DNA from: Kitasatospora sp052076145
Lineage (GTDB): Bacteria > Actinomycetota > Actinomycetes > Streptomycetales > Streptomycetaceae
Direction of reading: 5' to 3'
Assembly: GCF_052076145.1 (NCBI RefSeq)
Contig: NZ_CP197246.1
Span: 2,418,001 to 2,482,000 of the forward strand
DNA: 64,000 bases
This document shows, piece after piece, positions 18,218 through 26,169 of the stretch (position 1 is its first letter; every line of letters starts with the position of its first letter). The notes beneath the pieces were generated by a model, which made no database searches, was not told where the DNA came from, and worked only from the letters and a program-made list of their open reading frames with translations. Both the position numbers and the translations under genes were made by a program.

Positions 18218-19879
18218 CTACATCCGCTCGGGGGCGGAGACACCCAGGAGGGCGAGGCCGTTCGCGATGACCGTACGGGCCGCCTCGACCAGCCAGAGCC
18301 GGGCGCGGTGGGTGTCCGTCATCTCCTCGTCCCCCTTGGGGAGGAACATGCAGTTGTCGTACAGGCGGTGGTAGACCCCCGCCACGTCCTCCAGGTACCG
18401 GGCGACGTGGTGCGGCTCGCGCAGCTGCCCGGCCTTGGCCAGGATGCGGGGGAACTCGCCCAGCGCGCCGAGCATGTCGTTCTCCCACTGCGTGGCGAGC
18501 AGCTCGGGTTTGAACGCCTCGGCCGTGCCCTTGTCGACGCCCAGCTCCTTCGCCTTGCGGGCGACGCCGCACATCCGGGTGTGCGCGTACTGGACGTAGA
18601 AGACCGGGTTCTCGTTGGTCTGGCTGGTCAGCACGTTGATGTCGAGCGTGATCGTCGAGTCGGTGGAGGAGCGCGCCAGCGTGTACCGGGCCGCGTCCAC
18701 GCCGATCCAGTCGACGACGTCGTCGATCGTGATGATGTTGCCGGCCCGCTTGGACATCCGGACCTCTTCGCCGTCGCGAAGCATCTTCACGAACTGGCCG
18801 ATCTTCACCTCGATGTTGCGGTCCATGTCGTCGCCCGCGCAGGCGGCGATGGCCCGGAGGCGGTTCACGTACCCGTGGTGGTCGGCGCCGAGCATGTAGA
18901 CCGAGACCTCGGAGCCACGGTCGCGCTTGCTCAGGTAGTACGCGGCGTCGGCGGCGAAGTACGTCGTCTCGCCGTCGGCCTTGATCAGGACGCGGTCCTT
19001 GTCGTCACCGAAGTCGGTGGTGCGCAGCCAGATCGCGCCGTCCTGGTCGAAGACGTGGCCCTGCTCGCGCAGCCGTACGATCGCCTGCTCGACGGCGCCG
19101 GAGTCGTGCAGCGACTTCTCCGAGAACCAGGTGTCGAAGTGCACCCCGAACTCGTTCATCGAGCGCTGGATCTCGGTCACCATGAGCGCGAGGCCCTCGG
19201 TGCGGAAGGCCTCCAGCTGCTCGGCCTCGGGGAGGTCGAGCACGCCCGGGACGGCGTCGGTGATCGCCTTGGCGATGTCGACGATGTACTCGCCGACGTA
19301 GCCGTCCGCCGGGACGGGCCGGCCGTTCGCGGCGGCCTGGAGCGAGCCGGCGAACTTGCCGATCTGCACGCCGGCGTCGTTCAGGTAGTACTCGGTGGAG
19401 ACGTCCGCGCCGGTGGCCTTGAGCACCCGGGCGAGCGAGTCGCCGACGGCCGCCCAGCGGACGCCACCGATGTGGATCGGGCCGGTCGGGTTCGCCGAGA
19501 CGAACTCCAGGTTGATCTTCAGGCCCTTGAGCGCGTCGTTGCGGCCGTACGCGGCGCCCGCCTCGACGATCGAGCGGGCCAGCTCGCCCTGGGTGGCGGC
19601 GTCCAGCGTGATGTTCAGGAAGCCCGGCCCGGCGATGTCGACCTTGGCGACGCCGGGCAGCTCTCGCAGGCGGGCCGCCACCAGCTCGGCCACGGCTCGC
19701 GGCGGCTTCGAGGCCGCCTTCGCGAGCTGGAGGGCCACGTTCGTCGCGTAGTCGCCGTGGTCCCTGTTCTTGGGCCGCTCGACCGTCACGTGCTCGGGCA
19801 CGGCGACGGCCAGCTCGCCCGCCTCGACGGCGTTGCGAACTGCGGCCTGGACTGCCTGGGAAAGCTCTGCGGGTGTCAC
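18218..19879 (-). CDS. argS: Arginyl-tRNA synthetase
   Basis: This class Ia synthetase charges tRNA-Arg. The HIGH signature appears as GPIHIGG in FVSANPTGPIHIGGVRW and the KMSKS loop as RMSKRAGN, both usual variants in actinobacteria. The N-terminal Add-1 domain and C-terminal DALR anticodon domain are complete. The frame is open to 20068, but I start at the GTG at 19877-19879 (VTPAELSQAVQ), giving 553 residues, the normal size; the ribosome site is weak. A tRNA-Arg gene lies only 700 bp away on the other strand. Confidence 0.95.
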   Translation of the reverse strand: MTPAELSQAVQAAVRNAVEAGELAVAVPEHVTVERPKNRDHGDYATNVALQLAKAASKPPRAVAELVAARLRELPGVAKVDIAGPGFLNITLDAATQGELARSIVEAGAAYGRNDALKGLKINLEFVSANPTGPIHIGGVRWAAVGDSLARVLKATGADVSTEYYLNDAGVQIGKFAGSLQAAANGRPVPADGYVGEYIVDIAKAITDAVPGVLDLPEAEQLEAFRTEGLALMVTEIQRSMNEFGVHFDTWFSEKSLHDSGAVEQAIVRLREQGHVFDQDGAIWLRTTDFGDDKDRVLIKADGETTYFAADAAYYLSKRDRGSEVSVYMLGADHHGYVNRLRAIAACAGDDMDRNIEVKIGQFVKMLRDGEEVRMSKRAGNIITIDDVVDWIGVDAARYTLARSSTDSTITLDINVLTSQTNENPVFYVQYAHTRMCGVARKAKELGVDKGTAEAFKPELLATQWENDMLGALGEFPRILAKAGQLREPHHVARYLEDVAGVYHRLYDNCMFLPKGDEEMTDTHRARLWLVEAARTVIANGLALLGVSAPERM

Positions 19880-19979
19880 GACGCCAAGCCTAGGCGAGAG
19901 GGGGGCCTGGCCCGCACCTGGTTTACCGGTTGAGACGTGGCGTCTCCTGCCCGGCCGGGTCTCGCCGGTCCCCTTTCCA

Positions 19980-20441
19980 CTACTCCGTTCGCTGAGAGCG
20001 AAATCCGGCGGAGCCGTCACCGAAGCCGTACGCGAAGCCGTCCCTGCGGTCCGGGCCGCCCGCGTCACGCAGCGCCATCAACCGCCACACCAGCGCCACC
20101 AGATCCGCCGGGTCGAACGGCTTCCCCAGATACCCGTCGACACCCACCGAGGCCCCACGCTCCAGATCGGCCGGCGTGCACGCACTCACTATCCCGATCG
20201 GCAGCCGGCTCGTCTCCGGCACCGCCCGCAGCCGGGCCGCCGTCCGCAGCCCGTCCAGCCGGGGCATCACCACATCCAGCGTCACCACGTCGGGCCGCAC
20301 CCGGCGCACCACCTCCAGGCACTCCGCACCGTCGGCAGCCGTCACCACCTGGAACCCTTCGAGCTCCAGGTTGACCCTGATCAGCTGGCGGATCACCTCG
20401 CTGTCGTCCACCACGAGGACCCGCCCGGACGCACCGGACAC
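19980..20441 (-). CDS. Single-domain response regulator
   Basis: A CheY-like receiver without an output domain: acidic pair D12/D13, phospho-acceptor D56 in VTLDVVMPRLDG, Ser of VSAC at the Thr switch position and the conserved Lys in YLGKPFDP. About 25 Gly/Arg-rich residues follow the receiver. With the GTG at 20439-20441 it is 153 residues; the frame extends to 20582, but that part reads as low-complexity upstream DNA. No kinase is adjacent, so partners are unknown. Such receivers act by protein-protein contact or in phosphorelays. It is divergent from tRNA-Arg. Confidence 0.82.
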   Translation of the reverse strand: MSGASGRVLVVDDSEVIRQLIRVNLELEGFQVVTAADGAECLEVVRRVRPDVVTLDVVMPRLDGLRTAARLRAVPETSRLPIGIVSACTPADLERGASVGVDGYLGKPFDPADLVALVWRLMALRDAGGPDRRDGFAYGFGDGSAGFRSQRTE

Positions 20442-20545
20442 ATCACCGAGGGTAGCCGCGCCCCCGGGCGGCCGTCCGGCCTTTCCCCACACTCCATCAC
20501 CCCCACCCCACCGAAACCCGTGCACGGACAGCACCACCGGCCTGG

Positions 20546-20551
20546 TAATGT
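20546..20551 (+). promoter_or_regulatory. Candidate -10 box for tRNA-Arg
   Basis: TAATGT preceded by TGG gives an extended -10 element 38 bases before the mature tRNA. No good -35 box is visible 16-18 bp upstream. It is the only A/T-rich hexamer near the tRNA. Confidence 0.35.
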
Positions 20552-20589
20552 TCTCCACGTCGCCAGCACCACCGGCCGACAACCAGCAG

Positions 20590-20661
20590 GCCCCCGTAGC
20601 TCAGGGGATAGAGCACCGCCCTCCGGAGGCGGGTGCGCAGGTTCGAATCCTGCCGGGGGCA
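20590..20661 (+). tRNA. tRNA-Arg (anticodon CCG)
   Basis: The cloverleaf folds completely. The 7-bp acceptor stem pairs 20590-20596 with 20654-20660. The anticodon stem CCGCC/GGCGG (20616-20620 with 20628-20632) holds the loop CTCCGGA, giving anticodon CCG at 20623-20625, which reads CGG. The T-loop is TTCGAAT. The 3' CCA is not encoded. The gene borders relic-like DNA, and tRNA-Arg 3' ends are common attachment sites for actinobacterial integrative elements; I found no second copy of its 3' end in the window. Confidence 0.97.
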
Positions 20662-20680
20662 CTTCGCAAGAAGTGCAGAT

Positions 20681-20721
20681 AAGGCCCAGCCAAGCGGCTA
20701 GTTGCCGCGAAGCTGGGCCTT
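20681..20721 (+). terminator. Nested stem-loop after tRNA-Arg
   Basis: A 10-bp stem (20681-20690 with 20712-20721) contains an inner 5-bp hairpin (20694-20698 with 20704-20708). A short GCAA-loop hairpin at 20661-20674 precedes it. Together they probably end the tRNA transcript and mark its 3' processing region. Confidence 0.65.
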
Positions 20722-21126
20722 CGTCATGCTCGGGGCGTTCTCGGGGCCGCGCCAGATTGCTCCGGGTGCGTCGGCCACATCTGGCTACGAGCACGATGCC
20801 GCCTGACTCGACGTCAGCTCGCTCGCCACGTGGCCACCAGCCCGACCGGGCCACCTGGTACTGGCCGGCTCCACGCTCACTCAGCGACGGCGCGTACCGC
20901 CTGGTCGACCACTTCCACCTCGCCGACTGGACCGACGCCCTCAAGCTCATCCGGGACCACGGGACGATCGCCCTGCCCCCGTCCGCGGCGGCCGACGCCG
21001 GGCGTGCGGGCTGGCGCCCGGTCCCGACATGACCGCCAGAACAGGGGCAGCAGGGTGGCCGGGGCGGGCGGCTCCCACTCTGCACAGCTTGCGTGAATGT
21101 CGATCTCACCTGTTCCATGACCGACC
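20722..21126. other. Non-coding or relic DNA after tRNA-Arg
   Basis: No complete gene with a start and a domain is visible. One plus-strand stretch (about 20850-21032) reads as a plausible protein end (DHFHLADWTDALKLIRDHG) that stops at 21030-21032 but has no start of its own, so it may be a gene fragment. I do not recognise its family. Base composition is less GC-rich than in neighbouring genes. Confidence 0.35.
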
Positions 21127-21180
21127 ATGGAACATCAACCCTTAGCAGTCGTGTTCAGACGTCGATTCAGCCCGCATCCG

Positions 21181-21489
21181 ATGAGTGTTCCGCGCACTCC
21201 TTGGCAACGGTTCAACAAGGCCAAGACAGACTCGGGTTGGCCTCTCCTCGTAGCCAACTTGTCCTTGTTCGTGCTTTTTGCCGCAAGTCCCCTGTACCAG
21301 GCGATATCTGGATCCGGTGCTGCATCAGCCTTCTTCTACTGGCTGAGCGTGAGCTTCCTACTTGGCGCGCTGCGCACAGGGCACGTGATGGTGTGCGTTG
21401 CCCGAGGCGAGACGGGGCGGCTTGCCCCCGAACTTCCGGTGGCAGCCCCGGCAGCTGGCCGCCGGCGCTGTCGGGGCAGGCACTCCTAG
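21181..21489 (+). CDS. Small putative membrane protein, atypical codons
   Basis: I do not recognise this protein. From the ATG at 21181 it has 102 residues with two hydrophobic stretches (PLLVANLSLFVLFAASPLY and ASAFFYWLSVSFLLGAL) and an Arg/Gly/Pro-rich end. Codon choice differs sharply from the neighbourhood (ATA, CTA, CTT, TTT, TCT, GTT), suggesting imported or decaying DNA. An in-frame ATG at 21127 would add 18 residues including a TTA leucine codon, the rare bldA-dependent codon in streptomycetes. The sequence after about residue 80 may be read-through of a truncated gene. It could also be non-coding. Confidence 0.4.
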   Translation: MSVPRTPWQRFNKAKTDSGWPLLVANLSLFVLFAASPLYQAISGSGAASAFFYWLSVSFLLGALRTGHVMVCVARGETGRLAPELPVAAPAAGRRRCRGRHS

Positions 21490-21597
21490 CCGTCATGGTC
21501 GACCCAGCGCGGCCTCGCCGTTGCCGTGCGGTGGCCCTTGGCCACCAGGCCAGATCGAGCGGCACGTCACGGTCATGACGGGTCACCGGGGGGCCAG

Positions 21598-21816
21598 TTC
21601 ACCGCCCTGTTCAAGCAGGATTTGCCCGTCGCGGAGTCCAACCCGGAGAGCGACTACCGCGACCAGATCGCGAACTACTCGGCAATGGGCATCCCGCTCT
21701 GCCTCATCGTCGAGCCCGGCCGAGGCACGGCCCACGCCATGTCCGAGCCGGACGGAACCGCCCGGCTGGGCAGTGAGTTACCCGGCGGTCATGTCGGGGT
21801 GGTGCCCCGGCAGTGA
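21598..21816 (+). pseudogene. Uma2-family (DUF820) nuclease-like gene, 3' fragment
   Basis: The translation contains ESNPESDYRDQIANYSAMG and IPLCLIVEPGRGT followed by SEPDG, the second half of a Uma2-type PD-(D/E)XK protein: the basic strand after the catalytic Glu/Asp and the closing beta-sheet. The N-terminal half and the first catalytic Asp are missing; upstream DNA in all frames lacks them. It ends 103 bp from the convergent, frameshifted Uma2 copy, so this is a relic of a second family member. Streptomycetes carry many Uma2 paralogues of unknown function. Confidence 0.6.
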
Positions 21817-21919
21817 ATCGTTGTCGGGCGTCCCCCAGAAGCCGAGCATCCGGAGTTGACGGTCGGCATGTTCCTGCGGCTCAGACATGGTCCAAGGCCC
21901 CCACAGGGTGGGTCCGGTC

Positions 21920-22500
21920 TCAGTGGACCCAGCGCTTCAGGGGCTCGGTGTCGAGGGTGATCGCGACCGGCGCGGGGAGCGTGACGGGCTTGCCGAAGGG
22001 GACCGTCCGGGTCAGCTCGTAGCGGGTGCCGTCGGGCTCGCTGTGGACGGTGGGTTCGCCGCTGTTCCGGTCGATCAGGAGGTGGACCGGGATGTCGGTC
22101 TCGGCGTAGGCGCAGGGCTTCTCGACCTGGTCGCGCCGGTCGGTGTCGCAGTCGTAGGAGGTGACCTCCACGACCATGAGCACCTGGTCGGTGGCGGCCC
22201 ATTCGCCCTGGCCGACGAACGCGTCGGCAAGGGCGAGGGCGCCGTCCGGACGGGCGTGGCCGGTCCGGTGGGTCTGCACTCTCAGACCCTGATCGTGGAG
22301 CCACAGGTCGGGCCGGGCCTGGATGCAGATCCGCGTCAGCCACTGGATGGTGCGGCCATGGTCGCCGTCCGGCGCCGGCTTGCCCCCAACTTCCCGTTGA
22401 TGAACTCCAGCCGGACGCCCTCGGCGGTGCGGGCTGCAAGGCGGGCGAGTTCCTCGAACTCCTCGGGCAGCATCTGCGGACGGTCGGAGATCGCAGTCAT
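21920..22500 (-). pseudogene. Uma2-family (DUF820) protein, disrupted by a one-base frameshift
   Basis: The N-terminal part begins at the ATG at 22498-22500 (MTAISDRPQMLPEEFEELAR, AGGA six bases ahead) and reads to RLEFINGKLG. The C-terminal part continues in another frame as KPAPDGDHGRTIQWL, PDGALA, VLMVVEVTS, DQVEKPCAYAETDIP and VHLLIDR, down to the stop at 21920-21922. Joining them needs one extra G in the G-run near 22380-22386, which restores KLGGKPAPDG and gives about 193 residues, the normal family length. Both catalytic acidic residues are kept, so the break is recent or is a sequencing error in a homopolymer. Uma2 proteins resemble restriction-type nucleases; their role is not settled. 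Confidence 0.75.
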
Positions 22501-22578
22501 GGACTGTCCTCTCTTCACCGGTGGCTGAGCACCCGCCGTCTGGCTCCGACGATAGCGGACGGTGGCCACGTCTCGTGG

Positions 22579-23139
22579 GTGTGGCGAGGGATGCCGACCG
22601 CCCGGGGTGGGGAGAGTGTCTGGGTGGCTGCCGGGGAGTGGGTGACGGTCGGGGTCGGAGTCGGGGCGATGGTGGGGAGTTGGGGGGTCAGCCGGTGGGT
22701 CGGGGTGGGTGGGGTGCACCGGTGGGGTGGACGGACGCACTGGGAGTGGGTGCCGTTCATGTTCGGGGTGGTGGGGGTGGTGGGGGCGCTGCCGAGGGCG
22801 GTGGGGGCTTCGGCGGAGGTGCTGCTGTTCACGGACACCCTGGGGCGGGCGGTCGGGACGACGGCGTACTTCATGGTGGTGCGGGCGGCGGGGATGCTGG
22901 CGGTGCGCGGGCTGCTGCGGCAGCGGGTGCGGCAGGATGGGGCGATGGACACGGTGAGTACTTCGTCGAGCGGTCCCGAGCCTGCGGCCGACCTGCCCCG
23001 CCCGCGCAAGGTGGGGGTCGGCCGCAGGCTGGGGCCCTACGTGCGGTTCGCGGTCTCGGTGGGCGCCCTGCTGTACGACGCGCTCGGCATGGCCCGTTGG
23101 GGCAGGTCGAAGCGGCAGAGTACCGGGGACGACAGCTAG
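22579..23139 (+). CDS. Hypothetical protein, Gly/Val-rich N-terminus
   Basis: I do not recognise this family. Third-position G/C bias and an uninterrupted frame support coding, most strongly after about 22750. Residues 60-110 contain hydrophobic stretches (FMFGVVGVVGALPRAVGASA; TTAYFMVVRAAGMLAVRG). The C-terminal 64 residues could be a separate small gene from the ATG at 22945 (AGGA ahead), ending VRFAVSVGALLYDALGMARW. The first 60 codons lie in extremely G-rich DNA and may not be translated. The frame opens at a GTG at 22579; GTG 22750 or ATG 22759 are other starts. Confidence 0.45.
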   Translation: MWRGMPTARGGESVWVAAGEWVTVGVGVGAMVGSWGVSRWVGVGGVHRWGGRTHWEWVPFMFGVVGVVGALPRAVGASAEVLLFTDTLGRAVGTTAYFMVVRAAGMLAVRGLLRQRVRQDGAMDTVSTSSSGPEPAADLPRPRKVGVGRRLGPYVRFAVSVGALLYDALGMARWGRSKRQSTGDDS

Positions 23140-23153
23140 GCGGCCACGGGTGG

Positions 23154-23564
23154 TCAGACCTTCGGCTGGGTGAAGCGGATGCGGTTGCCGAAGGGGTCGC
23201 GGAGGCCGCAGTCGGTGCCGTACGGGCGCTCGGTGGGCTCCTCGGTGAAGTCGACGCCCTTGGCGAGCAGGGTCTCGTACGTCTTGCGGCAGTCGTCCGT
23301 GTGGAAGATCAGCCAGCCGCCCATGGCGCCCTTGGTGACCAGCTCGCGGACCTGCTCGGCCGTCTCCTCGGACATCGCCGGGGCGCCCGGCTTCTCCAGC
23401 AGGATCTGGCGCTCGGGGTGGCCGGGGACGCTGACGGTCAGCCAGCGCATGAAGCCGAGTTCGACGTCGGCGGTGACCTCCAGGCCGAGCTTGCCGACGT
23501 AGAAGTCGAGGGCCTCGTTCTGGTCGAGGACGTAGATCTGTGACTGCGTGATGGCGGTGAACAT
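23154..23564 (-). CDS. VOC-family (glyoxalase/bleomycin-resistance fold) protein
   Basis: The 136-residue protein has the paired beta-alpha-beta-beta-beta modules of the vicinal oxygen chelate fold: ITQSQIYVLDQNEALDFYVGKLG at the start and GLRDPFGNRIRFTQP at the end, with a likely metal-site Gln in SQIYV. Family members bind metals or small molecules; the substrate cannot be named. I start at the ATG at 23562-23564 (MFTAIT), where homologues begin; a GTG three codons upstream is possible. It lies 40-49 bp after an AraC-type gene on the same strand, a common pairing in streptomycetes, so the regulator probably controls both. Confidence 0.8.
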   Translation of the reverse strand: MFTAITQSQIYVLDQNEALDFYVGKLGLEVTADVELGFMRWLTVSVPGHPERQILLEKPGAPAMSEETAEQVRELVTKGAMGGWLIFHTDDCRKTYETLLAKGVDFTEEPTERPYGTDCGLRDPFGNRIRFTQPKV

Positions 23565-23612
23565 GTGCACCACGCTACGGCGCGGGCGGGCGGAAAACTT
23601 ATCCGAAACTGC

Positions 23613-24005
23613 TCATTCGCTGGGGCGGGTCCACGCCATGGTGAAGCAGGTCGGCACCCGGGCGGAGACCGCTTCCTTGCGGTAGGCCCTGGGCGAGCGG
23701 CCGACGATGTCGCTGAAGGTGCGGCTGAAAGTCCCCGGGCTGCCGAAGCCGACCTCGAAGCAGATGTCGGTGACGCTGTGGTCGGTCTCCCGCAGCAGGA
23801 ACATCGCCCGCTCGACCCGGCGTCGCTGGAGGTAGCGGTGCGGCGTCTCGCCGAAGGTCGCCCGGAAGGTGCGGTTGAAGTGCGCCTCGGAGACATGGGC
23901 GATCCGGGCCAGCGCGGGGACGTCCAGCGGCTGGGCGTAGGCGCGGTCCATCACGTCCCGGGCCCGCAGCATGCGGCGGTTGCTCTCTTCGGCGGCGCGG
24001 CTCAC
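23613..24005 (-). CDS. AraC-family transcriptional regulator, DNA-binding domain only
   Basis: The 130-residue protein is almost entirely an AraC double helix-turn-helix: the first in LARIAHVSEAHFNRTFRATFG, the second in ICFEVGFGSPGTFSRTFSDIVG, ending with the usual SPRAYRK. There is no sensing domain, so regulation must come from expression level or a partner. It starts with a GTG at 24003-24005. It is followed by the VOC gene, its likely target, and lies 34 bp after the protease gene stop region. Confidence 0.88.
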   Translation of the reverse strand: MSRAAEESNRRMLRARDVMDRAYAQPLDVPALARIAHVSEAHFNRTFRATFGETPHRYLQRRRVERAMFLLRETDHSVTDICFEVGFGSPGTFSRTFSDIVGRSPRAYRKEAVSARVPTCFTMAWTRPSE

Positions 24006-24039
24006 GGCCTAATCACACCACGAGCCGTCACACCACGGG

Positions 24040-25026
24040 TCAGGAGGAGGAGTCGGCGACGGCCTGCTGGTAGAGGGTGCCGATGGTGTGGTCGAAGTAG
24101 GCGCTGTACGAGGTGTCGTCGCTGTCGCCACCCTGCTGGTAGCCGCCGATCAGACCGATGACCTGGTTGGTGTCGGTGTCGATGAACGGCCCGCCGCTGG
24201 TGCCGCCCGAGTAGGACGGGCAGTCGATCTGGCGCTGGTAGGTGTCCTGGCGGGTGGTGGCGTTGGTGCAGAGGAGCGGGACCTCGCTGCTGTCGGGGTA
24301 GCCGTAGAGCCGGACGACGTCGGTGAAGGGGGCGTCGAGGCCGAGGGTGTTGGCGCCGACCGCGTCCTCGACGTTGGTGCTGCCGTTGGGCGCGGTCTGG
24401 AGGATCGCGAAGTCCTGGTCCGGGTCGGCGCCCTGGCTCCAGCCGGAGGTGGTGTAGACCTTGGTGATCCGCCAACTGCCGTACGGGGTCTTGCCGTCGC
24501 GGTAGCCCGGGGCGAAGAGCAGACCGTCCGGGGTGGCGGAGACGCAGTGCGCGGCGGTCAGGACGAGGTTCTTGGTGGTGCTGTGCAGCACGCTCGCGGT
24601 GCAGGAGTGGTTGCCCGCCGAGACGGTGCCGGTGAAGAGCGCGCCGACCCGGGACGACTCCGCGTTGGCCGGGGCGGTGGCCGTGGTGCCGAGGGCGGCC
24701 GGGGCGACGACCTGGGAGGTGCCGACGGTCGGGGCGGCGCCCGCCTCGGTGGGCTCGGTGCTCGGCTCGGTCGCGGTGGGCGACGGCGAGGCGGGCGCCG
24801 GCGAGGGGGAAAAGGCGGGCGGGGAGGGGGAGGGGGAGGGGGAAGCCGACGGTGCAGAGGAGGAGGCGGCGACGTCCGCGACCGGGGCGGTGTGGCTGGA
24901 GGCGGTGGCCTCGCTGGTGAGGAACCCGACGCCCGCTATCGCGGCGGCGAGGCTGAGCGCGAGCGCGGAGGTCAGCGCCACGGGTCGACCGTACATTCGC
25001 CGGCGTGCCTTTCGATGACGGCTCAT
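24040..25026 (-). CDS. Secreted chymotrypsin-like serine protease
   Basis: This 328-residue exported protein has a signal peptide or anchor (Arg-rich start, hydrophobic 17-36), a Ser/Pro/Thr-rich linker (about 50-100) and a trypsin-fold domain with the catalytic triad His160 (TAAHC), Asp205 (DQDFAIL) and Ser277 (GGTSGGPF). Cysteines at 142/161 and 253/269 are placed for two disulfides. It resembles V8/glutamyl-endopeptidase-like secreted peptidases of actinobacteria; the lack of a clear propeptide is noted. CAGGAG lies 11 bases before the ATG. No inhibitor or regulator gene is adjacent except the AraC gene downstream. Confidence 0.85.
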   Translation of the reverse strand: MSRHRKARRRMYGRPVALTSALALSLAAAIAGVGFLTSEATASSHTAPVADVAASSSAPSASPSPSPSPPAFSPSPAPASPSPTATEPSTEPTEAGAAPTVGTSQVVAPAALGTTATAPANAESSRVGALFTGTVSAGNHSCTASVLHSTTKNLVLTAAHCVSATPDGLLFAPGYRDGKTPYGSWRITKVYTTSGWSQGADPDQDFAILQTAPNGSTNVEDAVGANTLGLDAPFTDVVRLYGYPDSSEVPLLCTNATTRQDTYQRQIDCPSYSGGTSGGPFIDTDTNQVIGLIGGYQQGGDSDDTSYSAYFDHTIGTLYQQAVADSSS

Positions 25027-25174
25027 CAGGTACGTGACTCCTGCCCACCATGCGGTCCCGGTACGCGCCCGATGCTACGAGCACGCTCCGACTATGTGCG
25101 GATCAACTGGAAATCCCGTGATCCTATGCTGTGAGCAGAGTGAGAATCGCCTGGCCGGACCTGTGCCGTAGCTC

Positions 25175-26104
25175 TCACCTGGTCTTCACAAGCGCCGCCG
25201 CCAACGCGTCGGCCGCGATGAAGTCCGTGTGCGTACCGGCGGTGGTGCAGGCGTACGCCCCCGCGACGGCGCCCGAGCGCGCGCAGTCGACGGCGCTGCG
25301 CCCGGCGAGCCAGGCGTGCAGGAAGCCGGCCACGTACGAATCCCCCGCGCCGTTGGTGTCGACGACCGGCAGGCCCGGGTCGGCCGCCGGGATGTGGCGC
25401 AGCTGCGGTTCGTCCCGGGTCAGCAGGTGGCTGCCGTCGGCTCCGGCGGTGGCGACGACCAGGCGGGCGCGGCCCTCGGCGAGGATCTGCCGCATGACCT
25501 GCTCGTGCCGCCCCCGGCAGCCGGCCACCGAGAGGAAGACCAGGTCGGCGCCGAGGGCGTAGTGGCGGTGGTGCGGGTTGGCGCCGTCCCAGTCGTGCAG
25601 GTCGGTGGAGCTGGTGAGGCCGAGGCGCCGGATGTCCTCGTACAGGTCGCGGCCCGGCCCGGTGATCGAGAGGTGGACGTGTTCGGTGCGGCGCAGGTAC
25701 GGGAGGTAGAACTCGGGCGGCAGGCGCAGGTCGGCCGGGTGGCGGCCGTCGTAGAAGGAGAAGCGGCGGCCCTCGGCGTCGACCAGGTTGACCGAGCGTG
25801 GGGTGCCGGCCGGGGAGACGAGGTGGCTGAAGGAGAGGCCCCGGCGGGCATACTCGGCGAGGATCAGCTCGGCCTGCGGGTCGACGCCCAGGTAGTCGAT
25901 GAACTTGGTGCGCAGCCCGAGCCGGTGGCAGCCGAGTGCGACGCCGTTGCCGGTGTGGGCGGGGTAGTCGCGGATGGGCGGGACGCCCTGCGAGTCGCCC
26001 GGGGGCACTTCGAGGTGGTCGACGCGGACGACGGTGTCGACGCCCGCGCCGCCGACGACGAGGACCTGGTACTGCGGTGGCTGCTCGTGCATGAGGGCGC
26101 GCAT
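25175..26104 (-). CDS. PfkB-family carbohydrate/nucleoside kinase
   Basis: The 309-residue protein has the ribokinase fold: N-terminal VVGGAGVDTVV, the sugar-binding TGNGVALGCHRLG near 51-63, and the C-terminal VVDTNGAGDSYVAGF with catalytic base Asp255. The substrate could be a sugar, a sugar phosphate or a nucleoside; the family cannot be narrowed from sequence. A 31-bp palindrome sits only 12 bases before the ATG and may act as its operator. MRALMHEQ and a second ATG four codons later are both possible starts. The MFS gene upstream on the same strand ends just before the palindrome. Confidence 0.85.
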   Translation of the reverse strand: MRALMHEQPPQYQVLVVGGAGVDTVVRVDHLEVPPGDSQGVPPIRDYPAHTGNGVALGCHRLGLRTKFIDYLGVDPQAELILAEYARRGLSFSHLVSPAGTPRSVNLVDAEGRRFSFYDGRHPADLRLPPEFYLPYLRRTEHVHLSITGPGRDLYEDIRRLGLTSSTDLHDWDGANPHHRHYALGADLVFLSVAGCRGRHEQVMRQILAEGRARLVVATAGADGSHLLTRDEPQLRHIPAADPGLPVVDTNGAGDSYVAGFLHAWLAGRSAVDCARSGAVAGAYACTTAGTHTDFIAADALAAALVKTR

Positions 26105-26115
26105 GAGGGCGAGTC

Positions 26116-26146
26116 AAACCCTTGCGGAAAGTTTCCGCAAGGGTTT
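26116..26146. promoter_or_regulatory. Perfect 31-bp palindrome before the PfkB kinase gene
   Basis: Two 15-bp arms (26116-26130 and 26132-26146) are perfect complements around one base; the core is CTTGCGGAAA mirrored. It could be an operator for a sugar-responsive repressor of LacI, ROK or similar type controlling the kinase, or the terminator of the MFS gene that ends 24 bases away. Arm symmetry and the A/T-containing centre favour a protein-binding site; the position fits both. Confidence 0.6.
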
Positions 26147-26169
26147 GCTCGCGATCGCGTCGGGTGGTG

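Noticed and set aside
20393..21118. Minus-strand open frame through the tRNA-Arg gene
   Set aside because: It contains PPAGFEPAHPPPEGG, a typical false translation of a tRNA; the tRNA fold is certain.
22521..23543. Plus-strand Gly/Arg-rich frame overlapping the hypothetical protein and VOC gene
   Set aside because: It runs antisense to the VOC gene and has no normal composition; the frame at 22579-23139 has better codon bias.
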